Origin: CAYOMP01 sp964405075
GTDB taxonomy: Bacteria > Bacillota > Clostridia > Lachnospirales > Lachnospiraceae
Assembly (NCBI GenBank): GCA_964405075.1
Contig: CAYOMP010000031.1
Coordinates: 1 to 25,328 of the forward strand
DNA length: 25,328 nt
Direction of reading: 5' to 3'
The notes under the pieces were generated by a model, which had not been told where the DNA came from, did no database searches, and saw nothing but the letters and a program-made list of their open reading frames with translations. Position numbers and translations under genes: made by a program. This document shows, in pieces, positions 7,671 through 13,713 of this stretch (position 1 is the first letter of the stretch; each line of letters begins with the position of its first letter).

Positions 7671-7952
7671 TTAGAATTCTTTTGTAAATTTAGGTTGCAT
7701 TTCAAACTTTATGCAATCTATTACTTCTAAATAGTCTTTTCTTTTTGAAGCATTCCTCAACTTATCTATATCTTCATAATAATCTATATTGTTATTTATG
7801 TTATTTTCCTTTTTCAATTGTGTATAATCTTCTAATAAATTAATAAACTTTTCAAGTTCTTCCCATGTTGCCCTTTTATCGAACATTGCCAATCCATACA
7901 ACTCTTCTGATTTTTCTATAATCATTTTAAAGCTTTCAATAACTTTATTCAT
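7671..7952 (-). CDS. Small helical protein of unknown function, first gene of the Maf operon
   Basis: I do not recognise this 93-residue protein. It is acidic-to-neutral, highly charged, has no signal peptide or membrane segment, and is predicted mostly alpha-helical, with an Asn-rich loop (NINNNIDYY, about 51-59) between two helical halves. A GTAGGG sequence lies 9 bases before the ATG. It is the first gene after a strong sigma-A-type promoter, and the Maf glycosyltransferase starts 14 bases after its stop. Placement between flagellin and Maf suggests a role in flagellin handling or glycosylation, for example a flagellin-binding adaptor, but nothing in its own sequence proves that. Codon use and base composition match its neighbours, so it is probably a real gene. 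Confidence 0.68.
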   Translation of the reverse strand: MNKVIESFKMIIEKSEELYGLAMFDKRATWEELEKFINLLEDYTQLKKENNINNNIDYYEDIDKLRNASKRKDYLEVIDCIKFEMQPKFTKEF

Positions 7953-8114
7953 TTATTCATACCCTACCCATTTCTTTTTTCCTAACAAACCAAAAAATAT
8001 AAATTTTACTGCTACTCATCTTCATAAGCAATCATATATCAAATTAATTTCTTCTCTATGTATTCATCGCATAACCAACATCACGAGTATTCTGCGTTAA
8101 ATCATAAAAAAAGA
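7953..8114 (-). promoter_or_regulatory. Long 5' leader of the Maf operon
   Basis: About 160 transcribed but untranslated bases separate the predicted start site from the first gene. Most of it is AT-rich. A short block at about 8066-8097 is richer in G+C and could form a weak hairpin closed by CGCA/TGCG. I recognise no known riboswitch class; in particular there is no cyclic-di-GMP aptamer signature. Confidence 0.35.
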
Positions 8115-8120
8115 ACATAT

Positions 8121-8149
8121 ATTATAATAATTCAATTCTTTCGTGTAAA
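8121..8149 (-). promoter_or_regulatory. Sigma-A promoter of the Maf operon
   Basis: TTTACA (8149-8144), a 17-bp spacer, and a perfect TATAAT (8126-8121). It lies just downstream of the flagellin terminator and directs transcription into the 93-residue protein gene and the Maf, glycosyltransferase, MFS and methyltransferase genes. The run is therefore probably expressed independently of sigma-D. Confidence 0.85.
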
Positions 8150-8164
8150 CTATGCTACTTGTGT

Positions 8165-8200
8165 AAATAAAAATAAAAGCCACCCAAAAGGGCAGCTCTT
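8165..8200 (-). terminator. Intrinsic terminator of the flagellin gene
   Basis: An 11-bp stem (AAGAGCTGCCC at 8200-8190 with GGGTGGCTTTT at 8185-8175, three G-U pairs) closes a TTTT loop and runs into a T-rich tail. It begins 28 bases after the flagellin stop codon. Confidence 0.92.
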
Positions 8201-8228
8201 ATTTCATTCAACTTTAAATAGTTAAATA

Positions 8229-9038
8229 TTAGCCAATAAGTGATAATACACCCTGAGTCTGCTGATTAGCCTGAGCTAACATAGACTGTCCAGCCTGCAT
8301 TAAGATATTGCTCTTGCTGTATTTAACCATTTCATCAGCCATATCAACGTCTCTAATTCTTGATTCAGCTGCCTGAGTATTTTCAGAAGATGAATTTAAG
8401 TTAGAAACAGTGTACTCTAATCTGTTCTGTAATGCACCTAAGTGAGATCTCATCTTAGATACTTCGTTGATAGCATCCTGAACCTTAGTGATAGCTGAAC
8501 CAGCGCTTGCAAATGAACTCATCTTTAACTGATTTACTTTAAGAGTTGATGAAGTAACTTTTGAAAGGTTAGCTCCGATTGACTGACCCTGGTTAGCACC
8601 AATCTGTAAAGAAAGAGTCTTAGTTGAAGTAAATAAGTTCATTTTGTTGAACTGAGTTGTTTCAGCAATTCTTGTGATTTCTGAAGATAATGCATCGATT
8701 TCCATCTGGATAGCTGCTCTATCGATAGACTGATTAGTATCGTTAGCTGCTTTTACAGATAATTCGCTCATTCTCTGTAACATTGAATGGATTTCGCCAA
8801 GTGCACCTTCAGCAACCTGAATCAAAGAAATACCATCTTCTGCATTATCAGATGCCTGATTAAGACCTCTGATCTGGTTTCTCATTTTTTCTGAGATGTA
8901 AAGACCAGCTGCATCATCAGCTGCACGGTTAATTCTGTAACCTGAAGATAATTTTTCAGTTGATTTTGCAAGAGTTCCTGTTGTGATTCCTAACTGTCTG
9001 TTAGCATTCATAGCTGTTAAATTGTGCTGTACTACCAT
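8229..9038 (-). CDS. hag: Flagellin
   Basis: The filament subunit, secreted by the flagellar type III apparatus and polymerised under the FliD cap. The protein begins MVVQHNLTAMNANRQLG and ends QANQQTQGVLSLIG, the two conserved D0 ends. The D1 segment LQRMSELSVKAAN (87-99) matches the region recognised by TLR5 in other flagellins. At 269 residues it has D0 and D1 but essentially no D2/D3 hypervariable domain. I start at ATG 9038, with AAGGAGG 9 bases upstream. A longer frame from 9074 runs through the leader hairpin and ribosome binding site and is not credible. It is monocistronic, with sigma-D-like promoters upstream and a terminator after. Surface Ser/Thr residues are possible glycosylation targets of the neighbouring Maf protein. 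Confidence 0.97.
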   Translation of the reverse strand: MVVQHNLTAMNANRQLGITTGTLAKSTEKLSSGYRINRAADDAAGLYISEKMRNQIRGLNQASDNAEDGISLIQVAEGALGEIHSMLQRMSELSVKAANDTNQSIDRAAIQMEIDALSSEITRIAETTQFNKMNLFTSTKTLSLQIGANQGQSIGANLSKVTSSTLKVNQLKMSSFASAGSAITKVQDAINEVSKMRSHLGALQNRLEYTVSNLNSSSENTQAAESRIRDVDMADEMVKYSKSNILMQAGQSMLAQANQQTQGVLSLIG

Positions 9039-9046
9039 AGTTTCAT

Positions 9047-9080
9047 TCCTCCTTGAATGTGTTGCAACTTCCATGTTGCA
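9047..9080 (-). promoter_or_regulatory. Candidate CsrA-binding leader of flagellin (hairpin plus Shine-Dalgarno)
   Basis: On the mRNA, TGCAAC (9080-9075) pairs perfectly with GTTGCA (9068-9063), presenting a six-base loop ATGGAA with a central GGA. Twenty bases further on, the Shine-Dalgarno AAGGAGGA (9054-9047) carries two more GGA triplets. CsrA dimers typically bridge a GGA-in-loop site and a GGA overlapping the ribosome binding site; this is how the Bacillus subtilis hag leader is repressed. csrA and fliW lie about 4 kb away in this window. The binding itself is inferred. Confidence 0.65.
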
Positions 9081-9153
9081 TATTATTTGTTTTATTGTAA
9101 ACCACTACCATAACTGAAAGCAGTCACTATAGTGATAATACACTAATTTATCC

Positions 9154-9180
9154 AAATCGGTCAATAGATTTTAGACTTTT
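9154..9180 (-). promoter_or_regulatory. Second candidate sigma-D promoter of flagellin
   Basis: AAAAGTCT (9180-9173), 11 bases, ACCGATTT (9161-9154). Compared with the FliA/sigma-D pattern TAAAGTTT-N11-GCCGATAA it matches 6 of 8 and 5 of 8 positions with correct spacing. It is weaker than the site at 9251-9277 but nearer the gene. Confidence 0.45.
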
Positions 9181-9250
9181 TTTAGACTTTTTGTCGACCT
9201 ATTAACCTACCAAACAACCTACCTTTAGTTGTTATTTCTTTTCACTATAT

Positions 9251-9277
9251 ATATCGGACCTATGTTAAATATATTTA
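9251..9277 (-). promoter_or_regulatory. Strong sigma-D promoter of flagellin
   Basis: TAAA (9277-9274), exactly 15 bases, TCCGATAT (9258-9251), which matches the sigma-D consensus TAAA-N15-GCCGATAT at all but one position. Transcription would start near 9244, giving a leader of about 200 bases containing the CsrA-type hairpin. Confidence 0.82.
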
Positions 9278-9296
9278 TAGTGCTTTAGTACTTTTT

Positions 9297-9779
9297 TTAT
9301 TTTTTCTTATCTAAAAATTGTGATGGAACATACTCTGTTCTCTGCATATTTGTACTGTATTTATATGCTACCTTTTTATTATCTCTAAATGCCTTAACTT
9401 CCTGTCTCACTTTTGCAAACTGGGCAGATATAACCTGTCTGTTTTTTTCTTCCCCCTGCTGTATTTCCACACTTTTATCAGTTATTAAAGCAATAAGACG
9501 TTTCATTTCTTTTATTTCTTCCGGGTATTTTGAAGAATTATTCTTTATTTCACTTTGTATTCTATCATATATTTTTTGAAAACCATCATCAAGAATATTT
9601 AGCTTTTCTATTAATTTATCTTTCTTATCCAAAGTCACATCATATTCTGCCATATTTTTTTTAATATCAACTATCAATTCACTCTGTTCTTTATTAATCT
9701 GCAGAATTTCATCTAATACATTTACCTTTTTGTTAAGGCTGTCTATCATTATTGCAATATAATTTATATTCTGTTCCAT
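9297..9779 (-). CDS. FliT-like flagellar protein (putative export chaperone)
   Basis: A 160-residue, highly charged, almost wholly alpha-helical protein with long heptad-like stretches (about residues 10-130) and a basic, proline-containing tail (YVPSQFLDKKK). There is no signal peptide or membrane segment. I cannot assign it by motif, but it follows fliD-fliS, the slot taken by the FliD chaperone FliT in Bacillus, and its size and helicity fit a FliT- or FlgN-type chaperone. The likely start is ATG 9779, preceded by GAGG with a 6-base gap, rather than the GTG at 9791. A long hairpin lies between it and fliS. The flagellin promoter begins immediately after its stop codon, so readthrough may also reach flagellin. 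Confidence 0.6.
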   Translation of the reverse strand: MEQNINYIAIMIDSLNKKVNVLDEILQINKEQSELIVDIKKNMAEYDVTLDKKDKLIEKLNILDDGFQKIYDRIQSEIKNNSSKYPEEIKEMKRLIALITDKSVEIQQGEEKNRQVISAQFAKVRQEVKAFRDNKKVAYKYSTNMQRTEYVPSQFLDKKK

Positions 9780-9847
9780 ACCACACCTCACAAAACACTT
9801 TCAACATATATTTGTATAACCAGAATCTTACCTGACGTTAATATGCA

Positions 9848-9885
9848 TAAATATGAGAAATCCAATTCTGAATTTCTCATATTTA
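9848..9885 (-). other. Intercistronic 14-bp hairpin without U-tract between fliS and the FliT-like gene
   Basis: TAAATATGAGAAAT (9885-9872 on the mRNA) is perfectly complementary to 9861-9848, enclosing a 10-base loop. No run of U follows, so it is a poor intrinsic terminator; it may stabilise the upstream message or mark a processing point. Confidence 0.6.
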
Positions 9886-9895
9886 AATCCTTATA

Positions 9896-10276
9896 CTATT
9901 TTGCTAATTTCATAACCTCTTTCCAAGTATCACGCATTCCTCTTAAATGTCGTAATACTTCTTCAAGAATTTCCTTATCCTTCTTTAGATTGGCATCCGA
10001 CAATCTCTGATTAATATATACATATACATTTTCAAAGTCCTGAGCAACAGGATAGTCAAAATTGAGTGTAGCTCTTAATTCGGCTATTATAGCCTTACAT
10101 TTTTTAATATTATTATTAGCTTTTTCGATGTCTTTTTGTTCAATACCTAATATTGCTATATTACAGAACTTAATAGCTCCCTCATATAACATTAAGGTCA
10201 ACTCTGCCGGAGTCGCTGTCAATATTTTATTATTGTTGTATGCAGAATATGCATTCTGTGCATTAGTATATGCCAT
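9896..10276 (-). CDS. fliS: Flagellin export chaperone FliS
   Basis: Cytoplasmic chaperone that binds the C-terminal D0 helix of flagellin, preventing premature polymerisation before export. The 126-residue length, four-helix pattern and N-terminal YTNAQNAYSAY followed by TATPAELTLMLYEGAIKFC are characteristic of the family, as is the C-terminal LRGMRDTWKEVMK. GGGAGG lies 10 bases before the ATG. It starts 43 bases after fliD in the order flaG-fliD-fliS. In Bacillus FliS also forms a complex with FliW and flagellin; fliW is present here too. Confidence 0.96.
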   Translation of the reverse strand: MAYTNAQNAYSAYNNNKILTATPAELTLMLYEGAIKFCNIAILGIEQKDIEKANNNIKKCKAIIAELRATLNFDYPVAQDFENVYVYINQRLSDANLKKDKEILEEVLRHLRGMRDTWKEVMKLAK

Positions 10277-10319
10277 GCCTTATTGTCCTCCCAATTATGT
10301 TTATATTTTTGCCTATTTA

Positions 10320-12473
10320 TTAAGAACCTAAAAGGCCTGAAAGAGCAGAACTACTCTCATTTAGTTTCTGTAAAGCTACTTCCATAGCTGAGAACTGCTT
10401 ATAATATCTTTCCTCTAACGCAGAAATCTTAGTTTCCAACTTCTTAATCTGTTCTTCATAATCATCTACTTCACTTGCCATAGACTGGTCATTATACACG
10501 TGATACACTGTTCTAACACCAGATATAGACTTCATTTTATCAGTCAGAGTGCTATATACATCACCAGCAAGTTTTGAAAAGAAATTAACAACTGCATCTT
10601 TATCTGAAGCTAATGCAGCCATTAACTTATCCGCATTTGCCGAAGATGTACTATCTTCAGAATCACCATCAATATGATAAACTCCTCTTTGATTTTTGTC
10701 AGTACTGAAATATGCACCAGTTTCTATACCAAAGCTTGCCAAACTATACTTAGTTCCATTATATTCATAAACGCCACTCATTGCCGTCTTCATGGCCAAA
10801 GTTACTTCACTTAATGTTGAATCTTTTCTAAGTATAGCATCCTTAATTTTATCTTCCCATTTTTCAACCTGATCGTCTGTCATTGCTTCTTTTTCTTCAT
10901 CAGTTAACGGTTCATATCCCTTGGCAGCATCAGCATTATACAATGTGTCCATTTCTACTATTAATGCATTATATTCCTTGAAAAACTTCTTAATGACATC
11001 ATATGTTGCCTGATAATCATCTGTTGTTGTAATAGATGTTGCATTATATTCAATAGAACCATCATCTTTAGTTGTGTATGTAGATGTTTCTTTTGCAACT
11101 ATAGTAAGACCATTAATACTAAATGAGTTAGTATTACTCTTAAATTCTGCACCATTTAATTCAATAATCGCATCCTGTCCCGCAATCTTAACTGCACCGG
11201 AAGAAAATCCTGTGCTCAATGCACTAGTTGCCGCTGCTGCTCTAGTCTGTAATTCATTCTGAACTTCTGTTTCTACATTTGCAAGATTACTATTATTGGT
11301 AGTTATAATATTACTATAAGATGTAGCCGAATTTAATTCATCTGACGCCGCCTTTTCACTATCAATATTAGCCTGAATGGCATCCATATCTGCTTGCTTT
11401 GCATCAATTTGAGCCTGTAAAGCATCCTTTTCTGTTTGATAATTAGCATCTGTTGGATCTAATGCATCCATATCGGCCTGCAAAGCTTCTTTTTCACTTT
11501 TAGCTGTTTCTAAATCAGCAGTATATGTACTGATATTGCTTTCCATATCCTGCTTCTTTGCTTCAATACTAGCCGCATCAGTTCCACCACAAACAGCAGT
11601 CAAATAATCATCATAGCTACTATAACCTGCCGCAGTATAAATATCCTCAAGACTAGTTGTTGCCTCGTCAACCTTTGCTTGATATGAAGCCTCTTTTTGA
11701 GCTAACAATGCTTCATACTTCTGATTATAGGCAATCTGAGTTGCATCCGTTCCTGTGTATCCTGATACATAGCTATATCCATCGTATGATGCCCATTCTG
11801 TATAGGCCGCATTTGACACATCTGACTTGGCATACAATCCCAATGACTTAAGTGCTTTTAATCCATCAGTAGTAGTTGCTGAAAAATCAAAATCGCCGTC
11901 CAAACCACTAGTCTTTGAGTTTACAAAGATTCTCTTATTTTTCACATCAAAGCTGGCAGAAACACCAGCATTCTTTAACTGGGAAATAACATCACTGATT
12001 TTGGTATCACCAGATAATGATATGGTCTTTTCGTTTCCACCAACTGTAATGGCAAAAGTTGCATCTCCGCCTGTATATCCCAACTGACTAAGCTTAGTAT
12101 CAGCTGATAATGTACTACCATCACTTGTTGATATTTCTCCACCTGTCATATATCCAGACTTTGCCAACTGTTTAACAGCTAATGTCTGTGTTCCATCTAC
12201 AGCATTTGAACCAGCTGTAACATCTGCTAAAGATGTATTTGATATTGTTGTAGCCTTTGCCCCATATGTAGAACTCCAACGTAAACTATCCAAAGTTCCT
12301 GTATACAATGCATAAATTTTTGTATTTAATTCTTTCCAAGCATCTGCTTTCCACTCAGTCTTGGTTTTCTTCTTAGTAAGTTTTGTTACTTTATATCGTT
12401 GTGCACTAACTAGTGCTGATACAATAGTATCAGTATCAAGACCTGATACCATACCTGTCATTTTAATATTCAT
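10320..12473 (-). CDS. fliD: Flagellar filament cap protein FliD (hook-associated protein 2) with coiled-coil insertion
   Basis: Forms the pentameric or hexameric cap at the filament tip that folds incoming flagellin. The N-terminal FliD_N domain (about 5-105) has MVSGLDTDTIVSALV at residues 8-22. The FliD_C domain spans about 430-710 and ends in a coiled coil plus a Ser/Leu-rich tail (SSALSGLLGS). At 717 residues it is some 200 longer than Bacillus FliD. The excess is a central Ala/Gln/Lys/Asp-rich segment (about 248-412) of heptad character, including KEALQADMDAL and DALQAQIDAKQADM. AGGAGG overlaps the flaG stop codon and lies about 7 bases before the ATG, so it is probably coupled to flaG. 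Confidence 0.95.
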   Translation of the reverse strand: MNIKMTGMVSGLDTDTIVSALVSAQRYKVTKLTKKKTKTEWKADAWKELNTKIYALYTGTLDSLRWSSTYGAKATTISNTSLADVTAGSNAVDGTQTLAVKQLAKSGYMTGGEISTSDGSTLSADTKLSQLGYTGGDATFAITVGGNEKTISLSGDTKISDVISQLKNAGVSASFDVKNKRIFVNSKTSGLDGDFDFSATTTDGLKALKSLGLYAKSDVSNAAYTEWASYDGYSYVSGYTGTDATQIAYNQKYEALLAQKEASYQAKVDEATTSLEDIYTAAGYSSYDDYLTAVCGGTDAASIEAKKQDMESNISTYTADLETAKSEKEALQADMDALDPTDANYQTEKDALQAQIDAKQADMDAIQANIDSEKAASDELNSATSYSNIITTNNSNLANVETEVQNELQTRAAAATSALSTGFSSGAVKIAGQDAIIELNGAEFKSNTNSFSINGLTIVAKETSTYTTKDDGSIEYNATSITTTDDYQATYDVIKKFFKEYNALIVEMDTLYNADAAKGYEPLTDEEKEAMTDDQVEKWEDKIKDAILRKDSTLSEVTLAMKTAMSGVYEYNGTKYSLASFGIETGAYFSTDKNQRGVYHIDGDSEDSTSSANADKLMAALASDKDAVVNFFSKLAGDVYSTLTDKMKSISGVRTVYHVYNDQSMASEVDDYEEQIKKLETKISALEERYYKQFSAMEVALQKLNESSSALSGLLGS

Positions 12474-12484
12474 CTAGGTACCTC

Positions 12485-12868
12485 CTATAGCTTCTCATCT
12501 ACTAAAAGACCAGCAAATTCCCAGATTTTCGCAATCATTTCTAAGGTTTTCTCTGGTGGAACTTCTTTTAGTACCTCTTTACTTTCTTTATCAATAATTT
12601 TGATTGTTACTCTGTTTGTTTCTTCATGAATTCCAAAAATAGCCTCTGTGTTTTTATTTAATTTGCTGTTTATTTCAACCACAGACTTTTTTAAATCCTT
12701 AGCACTGACATCCTTACCTGATAATACATTACTTGCCTCATTTAAACCACTTGTTTCTTTCTTATCCGGTACTGTGCTGTCTATTACTATTTCGGGAACC
12801 TCTGTTGTTTCTTTGATGCTACTGCCACTTCCTTGATACGCTGTATTTTTCACTGCATCGATTTCCAT
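12485..12868 (-). CDS. flaG: FlaG family protein
   Basis: Small filament-associated protein that influences filament length. The variable, Ser/Thr/Val-rich N-terminal half is followed by the conserved FlaG region (about 65-127): INSKLNKNTEAIFGIHEETNRVTIKIIDKESKEV, ending with VPPEKTLEMIAKIWEFAG. The ATG at 12868 sits 6 bases after GGAGGTG; a longer frame from GTG 12877 overlaps that site and is rejected. About 127 residues is a usual length. It is the first gene of the fliD-fliS unit and lies just downstream of a sigma-D-like promoter. Confidence 0.92.
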   Translation of the reverse strand: MEIDAVKNTAYQGSGSSIKETTEVPEIVIDSTVPDKKETSGLNEASNVLSGKDVSAKDLKKSVVEINSKLNKNTEAIFGIHEETNRVTIKIIDKESKEVLKEVPPEKTLEMIAKIWEFAGLLVDEKL

Positions 12869-12918
12869 TAAAATCACCTCCGTGTGACTTAAAACTATCT
12901 ATAGTTATCCTAACTGTT

Positions 12919-12946
12919 ATATCGGCACTTCTCTTTTGTAACTTTA
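12919..12946 (-). promoter_or_regulatory. Sigma-D promoter of flaG-fliD-fliS
   Basis: TAAA (12946-12943), 16 bases, GCCGATAT (12926-12919), a perfect -10 element; spacing is one base longer than the typical 15. It lies in the 91-bp gap between csrA and flaG, giving the cap genes their own late promoter in addition to readthrough. Confidence 0.75.
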
Positions 12947-12959
12947 GCTTATTATTTTT

Positions 12960-13178
12960 TTATTTAAATAAATCTCCCAATTGACTTAATCCTTCCAGAT
13001 TTACAGATGCTTTATTTTCTTCCTGAATTTGCAGATACAATTCTTTTCTGTAAATTGACACATCTTTTGGAGCACTTATTCCTATTTTTACCTGATCTCC
13101 CTTTATTTCCAAAATAGTAATCTCTATGTTGTTATTAATTACCAGTGCTTCATTTTTCTTTCTTGATAAAGCAAGCAC
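12960..13178 (-). CDS. csrA: Carbon storage regulator CsrA
   Basis: RNA-binding translational regulator that, in Bacillus-type systems, represses flagellin synthesis. The sequence MLALSRKKNEALVI, followed by EITILEIKGDQVKIGISAPKDVSIYRKELY, is the complete CsrA fold, including the conserved RNA-contacting N-terminal strand and the APKDVSIYRKE segment. I choose GTG 13178 as start: it gives the family N-terminus M-L-A-L-S-R-K and has AGGCGG 9 bases upstream. The GTG at 13187 adds MNR and abuts that site. The start lies one base after the fliW stop codon, so the two are translationally coupled, matching the usual fliW-csrA pair. The C-terminal tail (residues about 55-72) is longer than in Escherichia coli CsrA. 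Confidence 0.95.
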   Translation of the reverse strand: MLALSRKKNEALVINNNIEITILEIKGDQVKIGISAPKDVSIYRKELYLQIQEENKASVNLEGLSQLGDLFK

Positions 13179-13179
13179 T

Positions 13180-13641
13180 CTATTCACCCGCCTTTGCTGA
13201 ACGTTCTTTTAATATTTGATATATTGGATATTTTACCATATAATCAGCATCCTCAACTATTAATTGACATGCCTTTTGACTCTTTACATTTATAATAATT
13301 GGTGCTTTCAAATTTGCTGTCATTTTTTCAATATCTGTTGGTATTGTAACTGTTACCAGAAGTATCATATCCTCTGGAATGAACTCTCCCAAAGGAGCTA
13401 AATATTCGTCATTAACAGTTGGATTATATCCTGGTTTTACCACAAATGGTTCCATAACCGGAAGTGCAAAACCTGGTTCTTCTATTGATTGTAACCATTT
13501 AATACTTGATTTATCCTTTTCCTCATCATGAATAAGAAGAAAGTTTTTCATATCTGGGAATCCTATAATGCCGTTTTCAAAAAAAATTATTTTTTCTTCA
13601 TTTACTGTAATTTCTCCGAATAATTTTGTATTAATTACCAT
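13180..13641 (-). CDS. fliW: Flagellar assembly factor FliW
   Basis: Protein antagonist of CsrA. It binds CsrA non-competitively and releases flagellin mRNA; free flagellin sequesters FliW, closing a homeostatic loop. The 153-residue sequence is canonical: TKLFGEITVNEEKIIFFENGIIGFPDMKNFLLI at the N-terminus, the central ALPVMEPFVVKPGY, and VTIPTDIEKMTANLKAPIIIN with the conserved asparagines. AGGAG precedes the ATG at a rather long distance (about 12 bases). A perfect hairpin occupies the gap from flgL. Its direct partners CsrA, flagellin and FliS are encoded downstream. Confidence 0.97.
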   Translation of the reverse strand: MVINTKLFGEITVNEEKIIFFENGIIGFPDMKNFLLIHDEEKDKSSIKWLQSIEEPGFALPVMEPFVVKPGYNPTVNDEYLAPLGEFIPEDMILLVTVTIPTDIEKMTANLKAPIIINVKSQKACQLIVEDADYMVKYPIYQILKERSAKAGE

Positions 13642-13665
13642 ATTACTTCATTTCTCCTTTATGCA

Positions 13666-13702
13666 CAGAATAGAAAGCAAATAATTTTGCTTTCTATTTC
13701 TG
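13666..13702 (-). other. Intercistronic hairpin without U-tract between flgL and fliW
   Basis: AATAGAAAGCAAA (13698-13686 on the mRNA) pairs perfectly with 13681-13669 around a four-base loop. Three further G-C/A-T pairs follow beyond a one-base bulge. It ends a few bases before the fliW ribosome binding site and is not followed by a U run, so processing, mRNA stability or translational control fits better than termination. Confidence 0.65.
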
Positions 13703-13713
13703 AAATAGTATTT

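Noticed and set aside
8059..8118. A 20-codon minus-strand frame in the Maf operon leader
   Set aside because: The ATG lies upstream of the predicted transcription start, has no ribosome binding site, and the peptide is not recognisable.
9039..9074. Extended flagellin N-terminus of 12 residues starting at 9074
   Set aside because: It would translate the leader hairpin and Shine-Dalgarno; the conserved flagellin start is MVVQHNLTAMN at 9038.
9281..9298. Terminator-like hairpin followed by a T-run on the plus strand
   Set aside because: No plus-strand gene precedes it, and in the direction of the real genes the stem has a mismatch and no U-tract in the right place.
11467..11477. Further CCGATAT-like strings inside fliD and the second ABC gene
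   Set aside because: They are within coding sequence and lack a correctly spaced -35; chance matches are expected.
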